Of a stretch of DNA of 64,000 nucleotides, positions 1 through 11,678 are shown in pieces. Each line of letters begins with the position of its first letter. The first letter of the stretch is position 1. A program made the position numbers and the translations under genes. A model generated the notes under the pieces. That model saw only the letters and a program-made list of their open reading frames with translations. It was not told the origin of the DNA and searched no databases. The stretch spans positions 62,001 to 126,000 of the forward strand of contig NW_023501056.1 of the NCBI RefSeq assembly GCF_014066305.1. Direction: 5' to 3'. The DNA comes from Letharia columbiana (lineage: Eukaryota; Ascomycota; Lecanoromycetes; Lecanorales; Parmeliaceae).

Positions 1-954
1 TTGCAGGTGCAGAATGTCAGACTTCTGCTATGGCCAGCCGATGAGTGGCTTGACTGCCAGTGCTAATCAGCAAGCATCACGCAACAATTCCTCCGCTAGA
101 GAGACTCTACGTTTCCATGCGGGTGACGTGGTCCGATCTCCGCCAGCTTAGACTCGCATACCGAGTCTAAACAGTGTCAGTCTCTAGCTCTATCCAACAT
201 CCCCGAGCCCACTCCCGTCATCATGGGATCTTGTCTGTCGGGTATTTGGCTGTCTTTCTCTCAGCCTGCTGTCATATGGGGGGACAAGACGAGACGGACT
301 GGTTGCTTTGTCGTGATGATACGGAGCAGAGGCGGCTCTTCAATGGCCCATGGCCATTGTGCCTGCCATGGGGACGGAAAAGAAGGATTGGAAAGGCACG
401 GAAGGAGGGTGGCATAATAATACAGTTGGTGGGCCTCCTGGGTCTTTATGCATTTCTTGTTCCTCGGCTAATTCTATTGAATGTTTGTTGCTGCCCAGTG
501 CCATGGCCATTGCGTGCAAATCTGCTCAAACCCCCTTAGTCCGTCCTTGGCTTCACAAAGGCCCGGATCTTTTCGTGAAGCACCAAAAGAGCAGAACAGG
601 AAATAGAGCTTTAGGCAGCCGAATAACCCTTCACTCACAATGTTCGTATCATTGGGAGCGTCCCTCGCGAATTGGCGGCATTTGTGGACATGTCTGCTTT
701 TCTCTTCCGCCATCGCTGCTTTTCATTTCCTCCGACGTCCTCTCTCATACTCACCGTGGGCTTCGACTGGATCCATGATGATAGCGGCAGTTCCGTCTGC
801 ACTCTCCGTCCATGTTGTCCAAGATGGAAGCTATCAGAAGCGGACTGTCGTGTAGCTCTTACACGACCTCCTACCAGCAATTTCCCCTCAGGCGTTTATG
901 ATCCGTATTTTGGAAAAGGTGCATTGTGAGACCATGTTCCAAGCCATGCAGCTC
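1..954. other. Intergenic, no gene recognised
   Basis: Only short overlapping open frames occur here, in several frames on both strands, and none resembles a known protein. The segment includes the downstream flank of the leftward IMP1 gene. I see no repeat, RNA gene or transposon end. Confidence 0.6.
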
Positions 955-1540
955 TCATGGCTCCTCTGGGCGTTGTAGACCGTTCTCAATCCATCCCATA
1001 TCCGACCACGGCGAAACCCTTGCGATAACCTTTCCTTTTATCAGCGCCAAAGGAATCGGCCCGTATACTCTCGAGTCCCTCGACTCCTGGAGATTGTCCC
1101 CTAGAAGCCAGCAATGACCATCAGGCACCTAATGTAAAGATTTAATCAGCGATTTCCTGCCAAGCCCGCGCTGACAATTGTCAATCTTCTAGGTATAGAC
1201 CTCGTACCTGTATCATCATCTTCCCCCCTCTATCATTCACGACAAAATCTCCCGGCATCCCCATAACCCGTTTTATGGCCCCCGCACCCTGCACCATCGG
1301 ATGCTGAAAATCGACAACATCTCCCACTTTGACCCCCCGACCTCTTCTAGATGTGCGGTCTATGTATACGCAGACTCCTCGTACATTGATCGTAGGTAGC
1401 ATAGAAGGTCCATCGGTGAGGGCGAAGCAGCCGACATGGGTTGTGAAGAAATGACCGATGAAGAAATATTTGACAACCGCAAGGGCGATACCGAATGCGG
1501 GGGGACGAAGCAGGGATAGCAGATGGGGAGCGAAGGTCAT
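955..1540 (-). CDS. IMP1: Mitochondrial inner membrane protease subunit 1
   Basis: Two exons (1540-1208 and 1128-955) encode 168 aa, the usual length for Imp1. A hydrophobic N-terminal segment (residues about 10-30) is followed by DGPSMLPT (about residue 44), which carries the catalytic serine of S26 signal peptidases. [11 protein letters not shown] (about residue 88) carries the catalytic lysine. The second exon supplies the conserved GHCWLLGDN and SRDSRVYGP blocks, so the 80-nt intron (GTACGA donor, TTAG acceptor) is certain. Family knowledge: Imp1 with Imp2 removes sorting signals from intermembrane-space proteins such as cytochrome b2 and Cox2. Assignment to Imp1 over Imp2 rests on overall resemblance. 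The gene looks intact. Confidence 0.9.
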
Positions 1541-2531
1541 TAGATTGGCATGATGGGGTTTTGAGAGGAAATAGGGTAACAGTACGAGTTACGAGGTTGT
1601 TGATGTGAGGTTTTGGCCGGAAGATCGCAGCCTTACTAGTATACAGACTAGCTATATGCGGTATAGGTGCTTGGCAGAGGGGGATATCCTCCTGCAGCAG
1701 GCTTCCTGTTTCATAGAATAATCAGTCCTCCTACCCGCGAGAACTCAGCCTCATCAACCATACCTACCTGAATTGTGTCGCAATGTTGTCTAAGCTCTAT
1801 AAGGACTAGCTTATCTATGTCCCTTGGTAAAAACAGTCGACAGGCCAGTATGCTCTTCTTTGTATACACAAGATTGCAGAGAAAGTAAGCTGCTGCTTCT
1901 ATCTGACTCCTGCAAACCCCGTGATTCCGCAGTTGCGCTTTCCGATGCTCTCGCCAAAGCAGTCAAGCACGGCGACTACCCGATAAAATCAACAGATTGA
2001 AGGTCGCTATGAACTACTCGTACTTAATTCACTCCAATTCGTCTATCTCACCTGTGATTGAGAATATTATGCTACGGATCGTTCCGTGATACTCAGCGTT
2101 TCGAGGAACTGTAGTGTTATGCGGTGTTTGCTTGAAGCATTCCTTTGAGGCGTGATCATTTTTCGATGCTGGGGGCGAGGCTGTGGTCCGTCCGGCGCAG
2201 CAGGGCACAATTCAGATTCTGGCTTTCTTTCCACCCTCATACATCTTAAGTCTCGAGTTTCCTACCTTTTGACACCCGTTGCGTCGTCAACGTGCATAAA
2301 ACCCCGTCCTGTTAGTCGCAATTTGCGTTTCAAAAAGTATGGTTGGTGCCTTTATAAAGTGGCATGCATATTCTCGGGCGGCGTGCCATGCACCTGAAAT
2401 TAGGTGCCTAGCGAAGACACCACTTCCGCCATTCATACAGAATGGTGCTTTGCCCACCTCAACGTTCGTTTTGCAAAAAGGTGGTCCCTTGTTGCTGTCT
2501 TGCTGAATTTCGATTCTTCACAACTGTCAAA
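1541..2531. other. Intergenic, divergent promoter region
   Basis: This 990-bp gap separates the start codons of IMP1 (leftward) and the PTH11-type gene (rightward), so it should hold both promoters. Small open frames near 2152-2397 and 2442 resemble nothing known. I see no clear TATA box or repeat. Confidence 0.5.
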
Positions 2532-4029
2532 ATGCTCGCTGCATCTAGTGAACGGTCGACATCTCTTCTTGCATATAGCATAACCTTAATCATCCTATCT
2601 ACTGTCGCAGTTACCATGCGTCTGATCTCGCGACGCATATCTGCAGCTAGATTCTGGTGGGAGTACGTATTTTCTAAGCCGCATTTCGAATTTCAACCCA
2701 GGTCTTGAGTCTCGAGACATCTCTTGCGGGTCTCTACCCTCGAAACTTGTACCTAGACTCGATTAAGCTCCTTAGAATAGGCGATACTGACAGCGATATT
2801 GTATTCCAGCGACGTTCTCATTGTGATCAGTTTGGTATGGACGCTTTCCATTGGACATTCACCTTGCTCACATTCTATAGCTGGATTCCTATGCAACTTA
2901 CGTCATGGTCTTCATTGGTATACTGGAACAAATCTTGCAACATGATACATCGCCTGACAGAAAGTAGATATTCATCATGGCATGGGACGTCACGCCCAAT
3001 TTGTCGAAGTACCTCAAAGAATGGTGCTGCTGAAAGTACGTTCCTCGCATCTCGACAGACTTCTTTCTAGCCTGGCATTTGACGTCCTTCGCAGATGATC
3101 TACGCCAGCGACGTCAACTACCCCTTCAGTATCTCCACCATTAAGCTCGCCATTCTCTTATTCTACCTACGGCTCTTCGGATCGCGCACAGGCTTCAGGA
3201 AAGTCCTCTATATGACCGGCGCCCTCGTCATCAGCTGTTTTATTGGCAAATCTTTCACGGCTATCTTCAGGTGCACTCCCATAAGCGCCGCCTTCGTTTC
3301 CGATACGTTCTATCAGGAGCAACATTGCATTGACACCAATGCCTACCTCATTCCCACGTCTGTTTTCAATGTAACGCTCGATGTCTGGATTCTCGTTCTA
3401 CCACTTTACATCGTTTGGACGCTGAAGCTCTCGCCAAGGCGGAAGTGCGGATTGAGTGGTATCTTTTTGCTGGGTGCATTGTAAGCCAACCGCAATTATT
3501 AAACTCCACTCTGTACTCACACTATGGGCAACACAGCACCATTGGCGCAAGCATAGCAAGGACATATTTTGTATTCAACGTTGACCTCTCGGACATTACT
3601 TGTAAGTCCCTTACCCATCAAGCACCCTAACGTACCGTAACGTGAAGCTCTCTCCGTCATATTTCAACCCAACTGACAGACTGAAAATTTTCAGGGTCCT
3701 CCGTCACCCCAATCAATTGGTCCAGCGTCGAAACCAGCGTTGGTATCATCAGCGCTTGTCTCCCAACCCTCCTGCCGGTCCTCGGGGTCTTGGACCGCAA
3801 AGTCCAGAAGACCACAACTTTCTGGCGCAGGCTCATCAATAGAAGTAAGGACCTGTGGTACTTGGACTCCTCGGTAAGACAGAAAGAAGAAACGCATCCC
3901 ACATCGAATGAGAAGATGGCGGCGCCCCCATTGTCTCTGGGTGATGTCAGCTGGCGGAGGCCCAATGACGAAGGCTTTGGGTACGACGATGCATTCAAGG
4001 AAAATGGATTGAAACATCCATCGCCGTAA
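2532..4029 (+). CDS. PTH11-type rhodopsin-domain integral membrane protein
   Basis: Six exons join in frame to 338 aa: 2532-2662, 2810-2834, 2961-3035, 3095-3480, 3537-3601 and 3695-4029. Seen: hydrophobic segments near the start, the family hallmarks WWDDVLIV and HHGMGRH, IKLAILLFYLRLF, a Cys-rich loop (FRCTPISAAF), VLPLYIVWTLKLS, and the closing NWSSVETSVGIISACLPTL block, followed by a polar cytoplasmic tail. Known: the fungal rhodopsin/PTH11-like family is greatly expanded in Pezizomycotina; some members sense host surfaces, but most have no known ligand. The 25-nt second exon is the least certain; a longer exon 2 or an extra small exon is possible because the second membrane helix is shorter than usual. 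Confidence 0.75.
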
Positions 4030-4807
4030 TGACTATTCGTTACATGGACTATGTCGTAAATGATGAACCCTGAGCATAAGATTTCCGATCGTGTTCCCCA
4101 CCACGACTTGACTCGTTCGTTGCCAAGTTGACCTGAACTCCGCTCGAAGAGTGGAGGCTCCTACTTAGCCCATAAGGTTTTCCCATCTTCACGAACTGAT
4201 CTTCAAGCGGTCTGCTCGTGACAGCAAGGTTCATGCAAGTATTACCAGGACATTCGCTGTATCCAACATGTACCTCTTTGATATATTTTAAAGGCCTCAG
4301 AAACGCCAAACTTCGTCAGAGACGTCCGTACCGTTCCAGCTCAGTATTTCTCACAGCAATGGCAGCGGACTCAGGCACATCAGAAGTTCGCCCAAAAAAG
4401 GGTACACCTTCACCCCCAGCAGCCTCCGACATCAGCTTTCAACCGGCAGTACTTGCGTTCCATTTTACTCGACAGTCCCCAACTCGACAATCAAATCTCT
4501 CGCCCCTTCCTGGGCAACCGGCCCCAAGCTCAACTTCAACACCCCTCCAGCCCAACGACGATGAACTCCGCACCATTCACATCAGGACTCAGGTCAATAC
4601 ACTCCTCGAATACCTGATGATGATCATCCTTCATCTCAAACAACCCCAGAAAGTCTTCCGCCTGCGCATCATCAAGCACATCAGATTTGATCTCGCAAGA
4701 CAGAGTACCGGGTTGGTTGGAAGGCGGCCTTGACCTACCCAACTTGCAGAGAATCATTGCCATTATGCCAATACTTTACTCCAGGGTTCCACGTCAGGCT
4801 TCCGTTG
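4030..4807. other. Intergenic, no gene supported
   Basis: The 778-bp gap lies between two converging genes. An open frame at 4218-4733 (+) and a 75-aa frame at 4536-4763 (-) overlap each other and resemble no family. Both look like chance frames. Confidence 0.5.
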
Positions 4808-5800
4808 CTATTCACTCGCAAGCTTCGCTTTCTTATTGTGTGGTGAGCGAAACCTCTTCGTAACTGTTTCTACCATTCTCCCAAACCAGTAGAAATTGAG
4901 CACGGTCAAGAGAGTGTTACTGCCCAAGTAAGTGTAGGCCAGCCAGAGCGGTAGCACCTTTCCATCGGAAAAGCGCATCACTCCTGAGTCTCCGGTCCGT
5001 GTACTCGACCCCGGTCCCTCGCCAACGTTTTGTTGGAGAATCGCTAGAATGTCCTGGTACACCATCACCGACTGATAAGTCCCCCAAACAAGCCGGGACC
5101 CGAAGAAAGAGGCCAAGAGCGCAACGCCATTCACTAGCTGAGCATTTCCACCGGTCATGTTGCACTTATCGAGGTACCAATGGAGGTTCAAGAATGGTGT
5201 CGACATAGCGTAGAGTACGAACGCCACACCGTAGTAGTTGGCAAACGGACGCTTGTAACTCGCAAGTAGTCAGCTCCATGTGCCTCCATAGCTGTCATCC
5301 TCTAGCATCGGGAGACTTACAAACCCCAAGCTAGTAATCAGCAGCGCGCTGACCGCATGCGCCAGCGATCCCCATCCTAGAATCCCCACATTCGTAGCGC
5401 TGATCTTGACATCCCATATGAAGTATCCTGCCGCGAACGCTTGCGTCATCCCGAGCGCGCCTGTGTATCCCCATATTCGCTCCTCCAAGTTCATGTTTTC
5501 CCGCTCTTTGTCTGCCAAGACTGTCCAGAATGCCAGGCCGCAAATGAAGATTGCTTGGATTGTTGAGACGACGCGGATGTTCCAATTGATCTTGGTCCGT
5601 GGTGGTAGGGACGAGTAGGTCGTCGCGAAGAATTCGGCGGAGAATCTAGGGGCTAAGAAGTTCTCCATCAGGTAGTAGGCAATGAATGATAGGAGGACTT
5701 CGTGGCCGTGGAGGGGCAGGGTTTTGAGGGACAGCGCATCCGCAATCGGCTGTGTTAGGGAACGTATGAGAGCTGGAGGCTGCGGCAGAGGATCGATCAT
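4808..5800 (-). CDS. TLC (TRAM-LAG1-CLN8) domain membrane protein
   Basis: Two exons (5800-5321 and 5251-4808) encode 307 aa. The in-frame intron has a TTT|GTAAGT donor and an ACAAG acceptor. Several hydrophobic helices span the protein, including VVSTIQAIFICGLAFW, the central GYFIWDVKI, which is typical of the fungal TMEM56-like branch of TLC proteins, and YTYLGSNTLLTVLNFYWF near the end. The C-terminus is basic (KRFRSPHNKKAKLASE), as in ER membrane proteins. Family knowledge: TLC domains occur in ceramide synthases and lipid-handling ER proteins. I do not see the ceramide synthase double-histidine motif, so a non-synthase lipid-related role is more likely. Confidence 0.8.
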
Positions 5801-6500
5801 CTTGACGACGGGGCCTGTTGTCGATAGGTGGATTTCCTCAAGTCTGATGTCCGCGGACAGAAGAACATTGCGTCACATATCGCACATCGGCGTTAAGTTC
5901 AGCGACGGGTTTAAGCGTAAATACATTACTCTATTGGCGACGAGCGTATGGAGAAAACCTTTGGCATTGACGTTACCAGTTGCACCCCGACTGTATCCTC
6001 AAGGAAGATGCTAAAGATATAAACATTCGATAGATTGTTGTTGTTCTTTCCATCAAAGAGAACACGAAGAGATCTTACTTTTGCGCTTTCTTGCAATGCA
6101 TGAACCAAATTCAAGAGCATGAACACGATTCAAGAATCGTGTTTGTGATTATGACAAATGCCCTGATGCATCTTTGTCTCATCTTTCATTTCAATCGAAG
6201 CGAAGTACACTACATATCAAAATGGGGATGCGATCTTCTTAATGCCAAGAAACAATACAGGAAAGCCCGGTACTTGTATTTACCCGGAAGTGCAACCTAC
6301 TTTACTACTCGGTTTTACCCCCAGATGTAATTCCCTGGCAGTATTCAATAACAGTTTAATATAAAATTGAAAAAGTAAATTAGGGAGCGCGGAGTACGAT
6401 TTTCCAATCTTCAAGAATTTTATAATCCGTGCTATATCGAAGACTTATCGTCCATTTTTGATAAGATGTAGATATTTTTGAGGGTCGGAGTTATCGGCAA
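5801..6500. other. Intergenic, AT-rich in its right half
   Basis: The left part is the upstream region of the TLC gene. From about 6000 to 6490 the base composition turns distinctly AT-rich compared with flanking genes, and no open frame resembles a protein. This stretch abuts the truncated start of the quinone oxidoreductase gene and could be decayed repeat DNA. Confidence 0.5.
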
Positions 6501-7354
6501 TTGCATCTGCTAGGGATGGGGAGCTCTGGCTACGCGGAATACACCGCCGCGCCCGCTGCCAAGACGATGAAGATCCCCGACTCGATCTCTTCACCAGACG
6601 CCTGCGCCGCTATACTGCAAGGACTGACAGCATTGACATTGACAGAGGAAGCGCACAAGGTCGAGAAGGGCGATTGGGTATTAGTACTAGCGGCGAGTGG
6701 AGGGGTCGGCGGTTGGTTGTGTCAGATTTTGAAAGCAAAAGGCGCGCATACTATAGCGACGGTGGGGAGTGAGGGAAAGGTTTCTGTGGCGAAGGAGAGT
6801 GGGGCCGAGGTTGTGCTGGTTGAGGGTAAAGATAATGTTCTGGAGAAGGTGAAGGAACATACAGGTGGTGCTGGTGTGGCGGCGGTGTTTGATGGGGTGG
6901 GCAAAGATACGTTTGACCGGAGTTTAGAGTGCGTGGCGAGAAAAGGGACGTTGGCTAGCTTTGGGAACGCGAGTGGGGCTGTCCCGCCGTTTCCTATTGC
7001 GTAAGTCAAACATCTGTCCATTGGTGACGGCGTCAGAGTTTGAGATGCAGAGACGAGATGCTAATTGTGCGTCTGTAGCAAACTGTCCGCGAAGAATGCG
7101 AAGGTTGCCAGACCCTCATTATTCAACTACATCTCCACACGGGAGGAATATGAACATTATGCGAACGAACTATTCAAGATGATGGCGGAAGATGACTTTA
7201 AGACTCGCATTCATGAAACGTATCCTTTGAAGGACGTAGCTAGAGCGCATAACGTAGGTCTTCGCCCTGATCTATTTAGGAAGGATATGATTGACGATTG
7301 CGCCAGGATCTCGAGGGTCGTAAGACCATGGGCAAATTGCTCATGACGCCGTAA
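6501..7354 (+). CDS. Quinone oxidoreductase (zeta-crystallin type), N-terminally truncated
   Basis: Three exons (6501-7000, 7079-7253, 7307-7354) give 240 aa ending GRKTTGKLLM-like (GRKTMGKLLMTP). Seen: the SSGYAEYT lead-in, the nucleotide-binding loop AASGGVGGWLCQ, FDGVGKDTFDRSL, and the C-terminal block RPSLFNYISTREEY. Known: these medium-chain reductases are about 330 aa and use NADPH to reduce quinones. The present frame lacks about the first 90 residues, that is, most of the GroES-like catalytic domain. Upstream DNA is AT-rich and I could not find the missing part. The splice sites and frame of what remains are intact, so the loss may be recent, or the upstream exon may be too diverged for me to see. 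It could be a pseudogene. Confidence 0.65.
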
Positions 7355-7431
7355 AAAGCAGTCTCACGTGAGACCTCTTCTTGATAGCATGCGTGCTTCT
7401 CCTGATGGTGGAAATGCAACAGCCTACCTAT

Positions 7432-9603
7432 TCAGTCATCGTATCTCGATTTGATATCAAAAATCTTTTCCACAACCTTTTCTGCGTTACCTGGCACTTG
7501 TATGAGTTTCTCCCCCGTCTCGCGAACTTCGATGGCAGCATCAGCCATCTGCACCGCAGTGATTTTCCCATTCGTACTGCGATTGCCACCGTTTTCGTTT
7601 GCATGGCCTGTATCTTCCTTCATTTTCCGAAATTCATCTCCCGCGTTATTCGTTCCGTTCACGGTGTTTTCTGGAAGCTGCTCTCCGAACGCAGTGCCAG
7701 CATCCTGCGTCTTATTCTCCTCACCGACCTCGCCTGGTATATCATTGAAGTCTGCGTCACGGTTTTCAGCACCCCCCGGCTTCTTCCTCATCGGTAGCCA
7801 CTCTTTTTCAGGCGCCCTCCACCCCGCCATCAACTCATTCGGCAAAAGTTGGTAGAAAGAGCAATGCACGCCAGACAGAGCGTCAAAATATGACACCCCA
7901 AAGCTAAGCTCCGTGACTGTAGCTTCGAGCTTCATTCCCACGATACAATGCGACAGGCTCTCCTTTTCGACCCAGAACTCGTAGTGCTTGATCTCTGGGA
8001 TCTTTGCGGCGAGTGCTGCTTCCTCTTCTTCAGTTAGGTCTTCGCCAGCCGCCGTGGGGATAATCCAGGTCTTCGCTCTCATCTTGCCGACAGGCTTAAG
8101 GCCTGCAGCCTCAGGTTGGGCGTAGAAGTCCAGGATCTCTTGAGCGGGGAAAAGGATTTCTGTAACTTCGAATCCGATGTTTTCGTTCACGTGTGCGATG
8201 GTAGCGGTTTTTTCTTCCAGCTGCTTTCTGTAGGTCTCGTGAATGTCGTCGTCGGCGTTAGCTGCTAGGGCGTATTTGAAAACTTTACGAGCGTGATGAG
8301 GACTAATGCCAATTTCATAGTCTATGTCCTTGCCTTGCAGCCATTCCTGATTCGCCGACCATATTCCTTGGTACATGCCGCCGAAGATCTCCGAGCAGGA
8401 TTTGTTGAAGTCGCCGGGAAATATAAGATTGCATTGTGAGATAGCCCAAAGCTCTTTCTCTGCCTTATCACACAGAGTGCGTGCCGCATAGATCTGGTCG
8501 TTATATTCTGGACAGACATCATGATGCAAAAGGTAATTGAAGAAGTTGCGGATGATGCCGACGAAGTACTTGATCTTCTCCTCGGAGTATAGTTCGAATT
8601 GACCAGGAAGTGTGTGAGATCTAGAAATGAGTCAGTGTGATGCTCTACGGCAAGGAGCATTGACTTACAGAAACGATCCAAGACACCGTTCAAAGTCGAC
8701 AACATGATCGGACTTGCCGATGTCGTTCTTGTCGGAACCAACGAAGGTCGTTGCACGAAGTTCGGCAATTTCTGCGGCGGTCATTGTTTCCAAGGTTTCG
8801 GTGTCAAGGCCTCCTGAGAACATATTTGGTCCTGCTTCGATGCCACCGTGGATAAGGTATTTGGTGAAGAGGTTCTTGCGAGTGGAGTCAAGGTTGCGCT
8901 TCGCTAAGAAACGCTGAATTGCTTTCTCGATACGCCTACGTGGAAGTCAACCACGAGGATAAAGTCTTGTGTGCGAATTTAAACATACTGTGCGAACGGT
9001 AAAGAGCTTTGAGCGAGTCAGCTCTACCCTTCAACGGGAGATCAGAATCACTCACGTATCATACATGCTCTTCTCTTCTTCGTACTCGACTGGTGTGATG
9101 GGAGGATCAACGTAGTACTCCTCGAATCCTGTTGGATTATTCTGCGAACGAGGACTGCATTAGCAAGGATTTTCCTTCACGATGTACTGAAACCGTACTA
9201 ATCCTCTCTGGCTCTTTGGCTTTCTCTTCTTGCTCTTTTTCTTCTTCCCGCCCACTTCCATATGCATGTTCGTTCCGTCAATATTGTCGTCTTCTTCATG
9301 GTCCTCGCCTTCTGGTAAGGCTACTTCAAGGTTCTCATCGATGCCGCTTGCCTCCTCGTTTGGCTCAGCGATCGACACTGTCTTGGGATCCGCAGCCGAC
9401 TTGGACTTTGTGTTGACAGAAGCGTTATCGTTGACATTGGACACAGAGTTTGAGTCAACCTCGGCCCAAATAGTTGACTTCTTGGAGATGTTGCCATTGG
9501 TGGTAGCATCGGAGATGAGGTTAAGCCCGGTCAAAGGCTCCATCTCAATAACATCATCTGTAGCTGTGAGCTGCTGTCGATCTGCCATGGTGGCTGTAGT
9601 CAC
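7432..9603 (-). CDS. ARB1: Arb1-like subunit of the Argonaute siRNA chaperone complex
   Basis: Five exons (9603-9199, 9141-9056, 9006-8989, 8935-8669, 8620-7432) give 654 aa. The N-terminus is acidic and disordered, then a Lys-rich stretch (GGKKKKSKKRKPKSQRG). The Arb1 core follows: NNPTGFEEYYVDPPITP, RIEKAIQRFLAKR, GGIEAGPNMFSGG, and NYLLHHDVCPEYNDQIYAAR. The C-terminal 120 residues are low complexity. Known: fission yeast Arb1 binds Argonaute with Arb2, holds duplex siRNA and is needed for heterochromatin. The third exon is only 18 nt, but without it the conserved PFAQR segment is lost and the frame breaks. The family call rests on remembered motif resemblance. The upstream region 9604-10484 is shared with the IPMK gene. 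Confidence 0.78.
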
Positions 9604-10484
9604 TGAGCTTCCAAGGGCATAGCCTATTAGGTAGACGCAAAGGGTGCTGAAAGGTCTTAGAAACGAGAGCGCCTGTGAAGGGAGACGGATCGAGGCAAGT
9701 TAGAAGATTTTAAAAGGGCAAAGGAGAAGTAATGAGGCGGTGAAAGCTATTGAACGTATGAAGCATCAACTTCACACTTGTAGTATGAGTGAATCAATAC
9801 TGAGTGATGCAATCCTGTCATCGATATCATGCTTCACCGAGCGATGGGAACGAAGTATCATCAAAAATGAGATGCAGTAGTATTGAGATCAGAAGCAGAG
9901 CGCAGACTCTCAACAACGCAATAGGTAGGTAGATAGAAGCTGAAGAGTTTGCTACGTCAAAACATGCTGCCCTTGCGCGCCAGCCAAGTGACGTGCGATT
10001 TTCTAGCTTACGCACGGTCATACAAATAAGCGCTCGGCAATAGTCCCTCTCCAATGCTTAAGCGACGCCAAGGTCTTCAATGATTTGTCACTTGATACCA
10101 AAGTCTCCAAGTTCTCTCGTTCTTTGAGCTTCTGACCTGTGCACTGCTACACACGGACCAATTCGTAGAATTAATCAGCGAGATCAGCGAGTTAGTTTCT
10201 CGGGTAGCTATCGTTAGTGTCGGGGTGATCCCTTTAGCCGCGGGGTTTCAGACTAGGTACTGAAAGGTTTTCACTTTTCAGGTTTCAGCCCTGCATGAAT
10301 TCGTGTTCCTTCCGATTCCTTGGCCGTTTTCTTTTCTTCACTTCATTCTCTGGGGCTGCGTATCACTACGTGGCCTTCACTTCACTTCACATATGGCCAT
10401 TCCCAAAGCTTCTAGTTTTGGGAAAACCACTGATCTTCCTATGCTTCTCGTTATGTAATTGATTTCACACTTCGCCTTCACAAA
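9604..10484. other. Divergent promoter region between ARB1 and IPMK genes
   Basis: This 881-bp gap separates two outward-facing start codons. Small frames (for example 9827-10054) resemble nothing. A pyrimidine-rich run (10300-10400) precedes the IPMK start codon, as is common for fungal promoters. Confidence 0.5.
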
Positions 10485-11678
10485 ATGGCGACAGAAAAGT
10501 CCTTCAGAAAGTCCCAGCTTATTGCTTTTAACAACGTCGCCGCAGGCCAGTGAGTGACGTGGCGCCTGATAAATTCCCTGACTCGGAGCTGACAGAAATT
10601 CGATAGTGATGGTGTGCTCTCAGACCCATCCGGCGAACTCGTCATCAAGCCTTGCAGGCAGTCCGAAATAGACTTCTACGACTCCACCTCTGCACATCCA
10701 GATATCATGGCTCACATCCCAACCTTCTTTGGCAGAATCACTCTTGGCGCCGACACGAACGCAGCGCACGCAGCTGGAGCCTTGGTCTTGCCCAGCGAGA
10801 CAGATCCCGAGCCATCCGTAATACATGGAGTCCCTGGTACCATGGTCGTCGAAAACGCCTGGGCGCCGTCAAATGGTGGTAGAATTCATACAGATTCGGC
10901 CGTCGTCCTGGAAAACGTTGCAGCCGGCTTCAAGAAACCTAACATCCTTGATGTCAAGCTTGGCGCAAGGTTGTGGGCTGATGATGCTCCGATGGCTAAG
11001 CGAGTGAAGCTGGATAAGGACGCGGAAGAAACAACGAGCAAGTCTCTTGGTCTTCGAATTGCTGGTATGAAGACTTACCAGGGCGCACTCAGCAATGGGG
11101 AAGAGAATGTAACGCCTGACGGCTACCGATTTTACGACAGAATGTATGGCCGCAGTTTCAGCGCTGAGACCATTTCTCAAGGATTCGAGGAATACTTTCA
11201 ACTGGCAAAGGGAGTGAAAGCCAAGGGAATTATTAGGAAAGTAATCAGGAGGTTCTTGGAGGACCTGAGAGCGATGGAGAGTGTGATAGGAAAGGAAGAG
11301 AGCAGGATGTACTCCGCGAGTCTCCTGTTTGTGTACGAAGGCGACCAGCAAGCTCTTCAAGACGCTTTCGCGACCGAGAGAGATATCATTGCCTCCCTGG
11401 ATCGCAATGTCTCAGACGGTGATTCTACAAAGGGCAATGGTGTCATAAATGATGACGATCCCATAAAAGGCAACGATACGGATGCTGATGTCAATGTTGA
11501 CGATCGTGACAATGAGGAGGAAGGAGAAGACGCCGAAGAAATCAAGTTTCCTGCAATCCAAAGCCTGAAGCTCATCGACTTTGCTCACGCGGAATGGACG
11601 CCAGGCCATGGACCGGATGAGAATCTCTTGCATGGCATCAGGAATACCATCAAGATACTCACAGGTCTCACAGGATGA
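10485..11678 (+). CDS. ARG82: Inositol polyphosphate multikinase (Arg82/IPK2 type)
   Basis: Two exons (10485-10549 and 10607-11678) encode 378 aa. The first exon begins MATEKSFRKS and the junction restores AGHDGVLSD, a conserved start of this kinase family. Seen: PNILDVKLG (residues 133-141) is the PxxxDxKxG inositol-phosphate binding signature; LRIAGMKTYQG follows; LKLIDFAHAEWTPGHGPDENLLHG near the end (given here as blocks LKLIDFAHAEW and GPDENLLHG) carries the metal-binding aspartate. An acidic, Asp/Glu/Asn-rich insert (about residues 290-335) interrupts the C-lobe, as in yeast Arg82. Known: it phosphorylates IP3 to IP4 and IP5 in the nucleus and affects transcription and phosphate signalling. 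The insert length varies widely among fungi. Confidence 0.9.

Noticed and set aside
2835..3094. Apparent stop codons in the PTH11-type gene, suggesting a pseudogene
   Set aside because: Two introns (2835-2960 and 3036-3094) remove them and the joined protein keeps the family HHGMGRH motif and all phases.
4218..4763. Overlapping frames on both strands between the PTH11-type and TLC genes
   Set aside because: They are proline- and serine-rich by composition, mutually overlapping, and without conserved motifs.
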